Assembly: GCF_902706185.1 (NCBI RefSeq)
Contig: NZ_CACSJM010000039.1
Coordinates: 1 to 41,004, forward strand
Length of the DNA: 41,004 nucleotides
Reading direction: 5' to 3'
Origin: Roseomonas sp. 18066
Lineage (GTDB): Bacteria; Pseudomonadota; Alphaproteobacteria; Acetobacterales; Acetobacteraceae
In this document: positions 35,887-41,004 of the stretch, in pieces
Numbering within the stretch: the stretch's first letter is position 1
How the letters are laid out: every line of letters starts with the position of its first letter
Position numbers and translations under genes: made by a program
Notes under the pieces: generated by a model
What the model was told of the DNA's origin: nothing
Databases searched by the model: none
The model's input: only the letters and a program-made list of their open reading frames with translations

Positions 35887-38367
35887 GCCGCGCCCCGCCG
35901 GGTCAGCCTCGCCACGCTGATCACCGCCCTCGTGCTGCTGCTGATCTTCGCCGCCGGGGGCTTCGCCGCCTGGCGCGTGCTGGAGGATGGGCGGGAGCAG
36001 CGGCAGGCGGTCGATTCCAGCACCCAGACGGTCGCCAGCCTGCTGGAGCTGCGCAACTCCGTCTTCGAGACGGTGGTGATGCGCAACCTCTTCCTCTCCA
36101 GCCCCGGCGACACCGCGGCGCGGACCGCCTTCGACGACGCCCTGGCCCTGCTGAAGCAGCGCCAGGCCGCCATGCTGGCCCTGGCCCCGGCGGGCGACCC
36201 GCAGGCGCCGGCGGCGGCGGTGCTCAGCCGCGGCCTGGACGGGCTGGCGGCGCGCCTGCTGCAGACCATCCGGCTGTCGGGCGCCGAGATCGACCTGCCG
36301 CTGCTGCTGCGCGAGGCGGGGATGGAGCGCGGCCGGCTGGCCGCCGCCATCGACGTGATGATCGGCCGCGAGCGCACCGAGCTCGCCACCTACAACCAGG
36401 TCTACCTGATCAAGGTCGAGCAGCTGCGCACCGTCTTCGTGCTGCTGCTGCTGACCGCGGCGACGCTGGCCATCGCCTCGGTCTGGGGGCTGCACCGCCA
36501 CCTCTCGGCCTCGGCCACCCGCTATGCCGAGCTGGAGGCGGCCAAGCAGGCGGCCGATGCCGCCAATGCCGCCCTGGGCGAGAGCCGCGGCCAGCTGCAG
36601 TCGATCCTGGACCATGCCCGCGACCCGATCCTGCTGGTCGATGCCGAGGAGCGGGTGCAGGTCGCCAACCTGGCCGCCTCCGACCAGTTCCAGCTGACCC
36701 CCGACGAGCTGGCCGGCAGCCGCATCCGCGCCCTCATCCCCGGCTTCGGCGCCCGCGCCGGCGAGGTGCAGGCGCGGCGTGCCGACGGCACGCTGTTCCC
36801 GGCCGAGCTGTCGGTCGGCCAATATGCCGATGGCGGCGCCGTCTGCGTGCTGCGCGACGTCACCGAGCGGCACCGGCTGGACGCGCTGAAAAGCGAGTTC
36901 GTCTCCACCGTCAGCCATGAGCTGCGCACGCCGCTGACCTCGATCCGCGCCTCGCTCGGCCTGGTGATGGGCGGCGTGGTCGGCGCCCTGCCGGCCCAGG
37001 CGCGCGACCTGCTCGACATCGCCCACAAGAATTCCGAGCGGCTGGTGCTACTGGTCAACGACATCCTCGACATCGAGAAGATCGAGAGCGGGCGCCTCGA
37101 CTTCCAGCGCGAGCGCAGCTCGGCGCGCCACCTGCTGAACCAGGCGGTCACCGCCAACCGCGCCTATGGCAGCCAGTTCGGCGTCGAGTTCCTGCTGGAG
37201 GAGGAAGGCCGGGACGCGCAGATCTATGCCGACGTCCAGCGCATCCAGCAGGTGCTGGCCAACCTGCTGTCCAACGCCGCCAAGTTCTCGCCGCGCGACG
37301 GAAAGGTGGTGGTCAGCCTCGCGGTGGACGCCGGCAACGTCACCTTCAGCGTGCGCGACTTCGGCCGCGGCATCCCGGCCGAGTTCCGCGGCCGCATCTT
37401 CCAGCGCTTCGCCCAGGCGGACAGCTCGGATGCGCGGCAGAAGGGCGGCACCGGCCTCGGCCTGTCGATCAGCAAGGCGATCATCGAGCACCATGCCGGC
37501 GGCATCGGCTTCGAGGATGCCGAGGGCGGCGGCACCCGCTTCTTCTTCTCGCTGCCGCGGCTGGTCGAGCGCAGCGCGCCGCCGCCCTCGGCCAGCGCCG
37601 GCGCCGGCGGCCAGCGCCGCCGCGCCCTGGTGGTGGAGGACGACCCCGATGTCGGGCCGCTGCTGCAGCGGATGCTGGACCAGTATGGCTGGGACAGCGA
37701 GCTGGCCTGCAACGCGGCGGAGGCGATCGACTGGCTCGACCGCGGCCATTTCGACGCCATGACGCTGGACCTGATGCTGCCGGACGAGGACGGGCTGTCG
37801 CTGTTCCGCCGGCTGCGCCGGCGCGAGGATGGCCGCGTGCTTCCGGTGGTGGTGGTCTCGGCCATCGCCGACCAGGGGCGGCGGGCGCTGAACGGCGACG
37901 CGGTCGGCGTGGTCGACTGGCTGGACAAGCCGATCGACCCGGCGCGCCTGCGCGCCGCGCTGCGCCAGGCGCTGCGGCACCATGGCGGCCCGGCCACCAT
38001 CCTGCATGTCGAGGACGATGCCGACATCACCCGCGTCGTCTCCGCCGTGATGGGGGACGCCGCGCAGATGGTGCCGGCCCGCAGCCTCGCCGAGGCGCGC
38101 GAGGCCCTGGCCGGGTCGTCGCCCTTCGCGCTGGTCATCATCGATGTCGGCCTGCCCGATGGCAGCGGCCTCGACCTGCTGCAGGATATCCGGGCGCTGG
38201 ACCCGCCGCCGCCGGTGCTGATCTTCTCGGCCAGCGACATGGATGCGCGCACCACGCGCAGCGTCTCGGCGTCGCTGGTGAAAAGCCGCACCGACAACCG
38301 CGCCCTGCAGGGCACCATCCTGAACCTGATCGAGGGCACGCCCGCGGCCCCCGCGACCGAGGCCTGA
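35854..38367 (+). CDS. Hybrid sensor histidine kinase with PAS and two receiver domains
   Basis: The 837-residue product (from the first of three ATGs) has TM1 (about 17-38), a periplasmic helical sensor of about 155 residues, TM2 (about 195-215), and PAS (about 248 on). HisKA follows with SHELRTPLT (His355), then HATPase (NLLSNAAKF, DFGRGIP, GTGLGLSI), REC1 (about 590-710, VEDDPD, LDLMLP) and REC2 (about 714-830, VEDDAD, IIDVGLP). Both RECs keep the acidic pocket and acceptor Asp. The ligand is unknown. The next two genes encode a CheY-like protein and an Hpt-GGDEF protein, so this kinase likely feeds a c-di-GMP phosphorelay. The true start may be either later ATG (35866, 35878). Confidence 0.88.
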   Translation: MVPRMVPRMVHAAPRRVSLATLITALVLLLIFAAGGFAAWRVLEDGREQRQAVDSSTQTVASLLELRNSVFETVVMRNLFLSSPGDTAARTAFDDALALLKQRQAAMLALAPAGDPQAPAAAVLSRGLDGLAARLLQTIRLSGAEIDLPLLLREAGMERGRLAAAIDVMIGRERTELATYNQVYLIKVEQLRTVFVLLLLTAATLAIASVWGLHRHLSASATRYAELEAAKQAADAANAALGESRGQLQSILDHARDPILLVDAEERVQVANLAASDQFQLTPDELAGSRIRALIPGFGARAGEVQARRADGTLFPAELSVGQYADGGAVCVLRDVTERHRLDALKSEFVSTVSHELRTPLTSIRASLGLVMGGVVGALPAQARDLLDIAHKNSERLVLLVNDILDIEKIESGRLDFQRERSSARHLLNQAVTANRAYGSQFGVEFLLEEEGRDAQIYADVQRIQQVLANLLSNAAKFSPRDGKVVVSLAVDAGNVTFSVRDFGRGIPAEFRGRIFQRFAQADSSDARQKGGTGLGLSISKAIIEHHAGGIGFEDAEGGGTRFFFSLPRLVERSAPPPSASAGAGGQRRRALVVEDDPDVGPLLQRMLDQYGWDSELACNAAEAIDWLDRGHFDAMTLDLMLPDEDGLSLFRRLRRREDGRVLPVVVVSAIADQGRRALNGDAVGVVDWLDKPIDPARLRAALRQALRHHGGPATILHVEDDADITRVVSAVMGDAAQMVPARSLAEAREALAGSSPFALVIIDVGLPDGSGLDLLQDIRALDPPPPVLIFSASDMDARTTRSVSASLVKSRTDNRALQGTILNLIEGTPAAPATEA

Positions 38368-38373
38368 GCTGCC

Positions 38374-38760
38374 ATGACCGATCTGAACCGCATCCTCTAT
38401 GTCGAGGACGACGACGATGTCCGCCGCCTGGCCGCGCTGACGCTGCAGGCGGTGGGCGGCTTCACCGTCGAGGCCTGCGCCTCCGGCGCCGAGGCGCTGG
38501 AGAAGGTCGGGGCCTTCGCGCCGCAGCTGCTGCTGCTCGACGTCATGATGCCGGGCATGGACGGGCCGACCACGCTGGAGCGGCTGCGGCTGCTGGAGGC
38601 GACCAGCGCCACCCCCGCCATCTTCATGACCGCCAAGGTGCAGCCGCAGGAGGTGGCGCGGTATCGCGCGCTGGGCAGCCTCGACGTCATCTCCAAGCCC
38701 TTCGACCCGATGAGCCTCTCCGCCCAGGTCCGCGACATCTGGAACCGCCGCGATGGCTGA
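38374..38760 (+). CDS. CheY-like single-domain response regulator
   Basis: The 128-residue protein is one REC domain: VEDDDDV (acidic pocket), LLLLDVMMPGMDG with Asp56 as acceptor, FMTAK (Thr/Lys switch residues), SKPFDP. No output domain, so it acts by protein-protein contact or as a phosphate shuttle in the relay. It begins 6 bases after the kinase stop and overlaps the diguanylate cyclase start by 8 bases, showing a tight operon. Confidence 0.92.
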   Translation: MTDLNRILYVEDDDDVRRLAALTLQAVGGFTVEACASGAEALEKVGAFAPQLLLLDVMMPGMDGPTTLERLRLLEATSATPAIFMTAKVQPQEVARYRALGSLDVISKPFDPMSLSAQVRDIWNRRDG

Positions 38761-40396
38761 GCCCGCGCCCGGCGCCGAGCTCGAGATGCGCGACGCGCTG
38801 CGCCGGCTGCGCGCCGATGGCGTGCAGCGGCTGGGCGAGCGGGTGCGCGACCTCGAGGCGGCCTGGACCGCGCTTCAGCCGCGCCGGCTGGCCTGGGACC
38901 AGGCGGCGCGCGAGGCGGTGGCCGAGCTGGCGGCCTCGGCGCACCGGCTGGCCGGGGCCGGCGGCACCTTCGGCTTCCCGGCGCTGTCGGCGGCCGCCGC
39001 GCCGCTGGAGCTGATCCTGCTGGGCCTGCGCGACGAGGCCATCCCCAGCACCGACCATATCCGCCAGGCGACGCTGCTGATCGGTGCCGTCGCCGCCGCC
39101 TGGGAAGCCGGGCCCGACGGGCATGACAGCGCTGCCGGCCCCGCCGCCGCGCGCAGCCCGGCCGAGGCCGCCGAGCCCGTCTTCCTGTTCGCCGAGCCGA
39201 GCGAACGGGCGATGCTCTCGGCGGTGATCGCCAATCTCGGCTATGCCGTGACCCGGCTGCCGGAGCTGGCCGAGGGCGCCGAGACGCCGCGCATCGCGGC
39301 GGCCGTGGTCGACGACGCCGTGCCCGGCGCGCTGGAGCTGTGCCGCCGCCTGGCCGGCCGCGCGCCGCTGGTGCTGCTGGCCGGCGAGAGCACCTTCGAG
39401 GCCCGCCTGGCCGCCGCCCGCGCCGGGGTCGAGGCCGTGGTGCCCAAGCCGCTGGAGGTCAACGAGCTGGCCGACTGGCTGGACCATTTCGCCGGCACCC
39501 GCGCCGAGGCCGCCGCGTCCATCCTGGTGGTCGACGACGACGCCCTGCTGGCCGAGGCCTATGCCCTGGCGCTGCGCCAGGCGGGGATGCAGGTCACCGC
39601 CATCTCCGACCCGGCCCAGGCCATCGCCGCCATCGCCGCGGCGACGCCGGACCTGGTGCTGATGGACATGCAGATGCCCGGCATCGACGGCATCGAGCTG
39701 GCCCGCGTCATCCGCCAGACCCGCCGCAACCTGTCGCTGCCGATCCTGTTCCTGTCCGCCGAGCAGGACCCGCAGAAGCAGATGCTGGCCCGCCGCCTGG
39801 GCGGCGACGACTTCATCCCGAAGCCGGTCGACCTGGACCGGCTGGTCGACCTGGTGCGGCTGCGCGCCGAGCGCGCCCGCGCGCTGCGCGCCGTGATGGA
39901 GACCGACAGCCTGACCGGGCTGCTGAACCACGCCCGCTTCAAGGAGCGGCTGGGGCTGGAGCTGGAGCGGGCGCAGCGCCACGGCATGGCGCTGTCCCTG
40001 GTGCTGCTGGACATCGACCATTTCAAGGCGGTCAACGACACCCATGGCCACCTGGTCGGCGACCGGGTGATCCGCGGCCTGTCGCGCAGCCTGCAGAAGC
40101 GGCTGCGGCGCACCGACGTGATCGGCCGCTATGGCGGCGAGGAATTCGCCGTGCTGCTGCTGAACACCGCCCCCGAGGCCGCCGCCGAGATCATCGACGG
40201 CATCCGCGCCCGCTTCGCCGAGACCCCCTTCGAGACCACCAGCGGCCATTTCTTCTGCCGCTTCAGCGCCGGCGTCGACGGCATCGCCGCCGGGGCGGCG
40301 GAGACGACATCGGGCGAGGCCTTGATCTCCGCCGCCGATGCGGCCCTCTATGCCGCGAAGCGCGCCGGCCGCAACCGGGTGACGCTGGCGCCCTGA
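38753..40396 (+). CDS. Hpt-REC-REC-GGDEF diguanylate cyclase
   Basis: The 547-residue product has an N-terminal Hpt domain (AHRLAGAGGTFGF, His64) and a degenerate REC (about 143-250; FLFAEPSE replaces the acidic pair though a central VVDD remains). A canonical REC follows (about 258-375; LVVDDDALLAEA, LMDMQMPGIDG, IPKPV), then GGDEF with GGEEF at 461-465. The RRTD inhibitory I-site (452-455) is five residues before GGEEF, so product feedback inhibition is expected. It makes c-di-GMP from two GTP. An Hpt fused to a cyclase, downstream of a kinase with two RECs and no Hpt, suggests this protein completes the phosphorelay. Confidence 0.9.
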   Translation: MAEPAPGAELEMRDALRRLRADGVQRLGERVRDLEAAWTALQPRRLAWDQAAREAVAELAASAHRLAGAGGTFGFPALSAAAAPLELILLGLRDEAIPSTDHIRQATLLIGAVAAAWEAGPDGHDSAAGPAAARSPAEAAEPVFLFAEPSERAMLSAVIANLGYAVTRLPELAEGAETPRIAAAVVDDAVPGALELCRRLAGRAPLVLLAGESTFEARLAAARAGVEAVVPKPLEVNELADWLDHFAGTRAEAAASILVVDDDALLAEAYALALRQAGMQVTAISDPAQAIAAIAAATPDLVLMDMQMPGIDGIELARVIRQTRRNLSLPILFLSAEQDPQKQMLARRLGGDDFIPKPVDLDRLVDLVRLRAERARALRAVMETDSLTGLLNHARFKERLGLELERAQRHGMALSLVLLDIDHFKAVNDTHGHLVGDRVIRGLSRSLQKRLRRTDVIGRYGGEEFAVLLLNTAPEAAAEIIDGIRARFAETPFETTSGHFFCRFSAGVDGIAAGAAETTSGEALISAADAALYAAKRAGRNRVTLAP

Positions 40397-40410
40397 GGAG
40401 TTCACGCCCC

Positions 40411-40944
40411 ATGCCGATCGACGAGTCGCTGCCCTTCCTGCCGGTCTCGATCGCCATCCTGACCGTCTCCGACAGCCGCGACCTGGCCAGCGACAAGTCC
40501 GGCGCCATCCTGGCCGAGCGGATCGAGGGCGCCGGCCACCGCCTGCACAGCCGCCAGATCGTCCGCGACGAGGCTAACGCCATCGAGGCGGTGATGCGCG
40601 GCTGGATCGCTGATGGCGAGGTCGATGTCGGCATCACCACCGGCGGCACCGGCATCACCGGCCGCGACGTGACGCCCGAGGCCTTCGCCCGCGTGCTGGA
40701 GAAAGAGATCACCGGCTTCGGCGAGCTGTTCCGCATGCTGAGCTACCAAAAGATCGGCACCTCGACGATCCAGTCCCGCGCCATCGGCGGCGTGTCGGGC
40801 GGGACCTACCTGTTCGCGCTGCCGGGGTCGTCGGGGGCGGTGAAGGACGGCTGGGACGATATCCTGCGCTTCCAGCTCGATGCCCGACACAAGCCGTGCA
40901 ACCTGGTGGAGCTGATGCCGCGGTTGCAGGAACATCTTCGGTAA
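40411..40944 (+). CDS. moaB: Molybdenum cofactor biosynthesis protein B
   Basis: The 177-residue MoaB/MogA fold protein has AILTVSDSRD, TTGGTGITGRDVTPEA and ALPGSSGAVKDGW motifs, the molybdopterin-binding loops. It is the size of MoaB and lacks MoeA-like domains. The family adenylylates molybdopterin (MogA-like) or plays a related role. AGGAG lies 10 bases before the ATG at 40411; the long upstream frame is a shadow of the cyclase gene. Other moa genes are not visible here. Confidence 0.9.
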   Translation: MPIDESLPFLPVSIAILTVSDSRDLASDKSGAILAERIEGAGHRLHSRQIVRDEANAIEAVMRGWIADGEVDVGITTGGTGITGRDVTPEAFARVLEKEITGFGELFRMLSYQKIGTSTIQSRAIGGVSGGTYLFALPGSSGAVKDGWDDILRFQLDARHKPCNLVELMPRLQEHLR

Positions 40945-40970
40945 GTTCAGGACGAAGGGCAGGCACGCCG

Positions 40971-40989
40971 CTGGGGGCTCCGCCCCCAG
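40971..40989 (+). terminator. GC-rich hairpin, family copy 9
   Basis: 8-bp stem with arm CTGGGGGC (40971-40978 with 40982-40989), loop TCC, followed by ACCCCCGCCGGGGTG at the window end. The layout equals copies 2-3 (3823-3870), so a second hairpin may begin beyond the end. It lies 26 bases after the moaB stop. Confidence 0.65.
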
Positions 40990-41004
40990 ACCCCCGCCGG
41001 GGTG

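Noticed and set aside
33562..37026. 1154-codon antisense frame across the transglycosylase and kinase
   Set aside because: It spans three clear plus-strand genes and their gaps, and has no domain.

Overview
The window is very GC-rich, densely packed bacterial chromosome. The gene content (alphaproteobacterial-style SUV3-like helicase, orphan Bug-type binding protein with an IclR regulator, many acyl-CoA dehydrogenases, alphaproteobacterial-style family-4 uracil-DNA glycosylase) suggests an environmental alphaproteobacterium, possibly Acetobacteraceae of the Roseomonas type. That placement is an inference from protein style; no rRNA or tRNA gene is visible. No phage, IS element or CRISPR array was found, and no gene-free stretch exceeds 300 bases.

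Left part, minus strand (1-5205): an mntR-like DtxR regulator with a palindromic operator, a SUV3-like DExH RNA helicase, an SDR oxidoreductase, and a class C beta-lactamase/esterase-like serine hydrolase.

Centre-left (5454-18171, plus strand): eleven closely spaced genes form an acyl-CoA catabolic cluster. They encode an NDP-forming acyl-CoA synthetase, MaoC hydratase, two translationally coupled acyl-CoA dehydrogenases (ACADs), a thiolase-like protein with a DUF35 partner, an SDR, an MmgE/PrpD protein, a third ACAD, a class III CoA-transferase and a fourth ACAD. The set resembles one or more rounds of beta-oxidation ending in thiolytic or retro-aldol cleavage, but the substrate is not readable from sequence. 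A U-tailed terminator hairpin at 13257-13285 splits the cluster in two. The minus-strand IclR regulator and Bug binding protein, and a divergent PaaG-like hydratase/isomerase, follow at 18214-20980. ETF-ubiquinone oxidoreductase at 31035-32660 would pass electrons from the ACADs to the quinone pool.

Centre-right (21175-30776): a 1370-residue RTX protein made of eight similar modules, the SbcD-SbcC nuclease pair, a DUF3293 protein and a class II glutamine amidotransferase.

Right part (31035-40944): ETF-QO (minus), then on the plus strand a cysteine-free family-4-type uracil-DNA glycosylase, a soluble lytic transglycosylase, a three-gene phosphorelay (hybrid histidine kinase, CheY-like regulator, Hpt-REC-REC-GGDEF diguanylate cyclase) and MoaB.

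The most striking non-coding signal is a family of nine GC-rich hairpins scattered between genes. Their stems differ by paired, compensatory changes, and most share an ACCCC tail. They appear to be a recurrent terminator or REP-like module of this genome.
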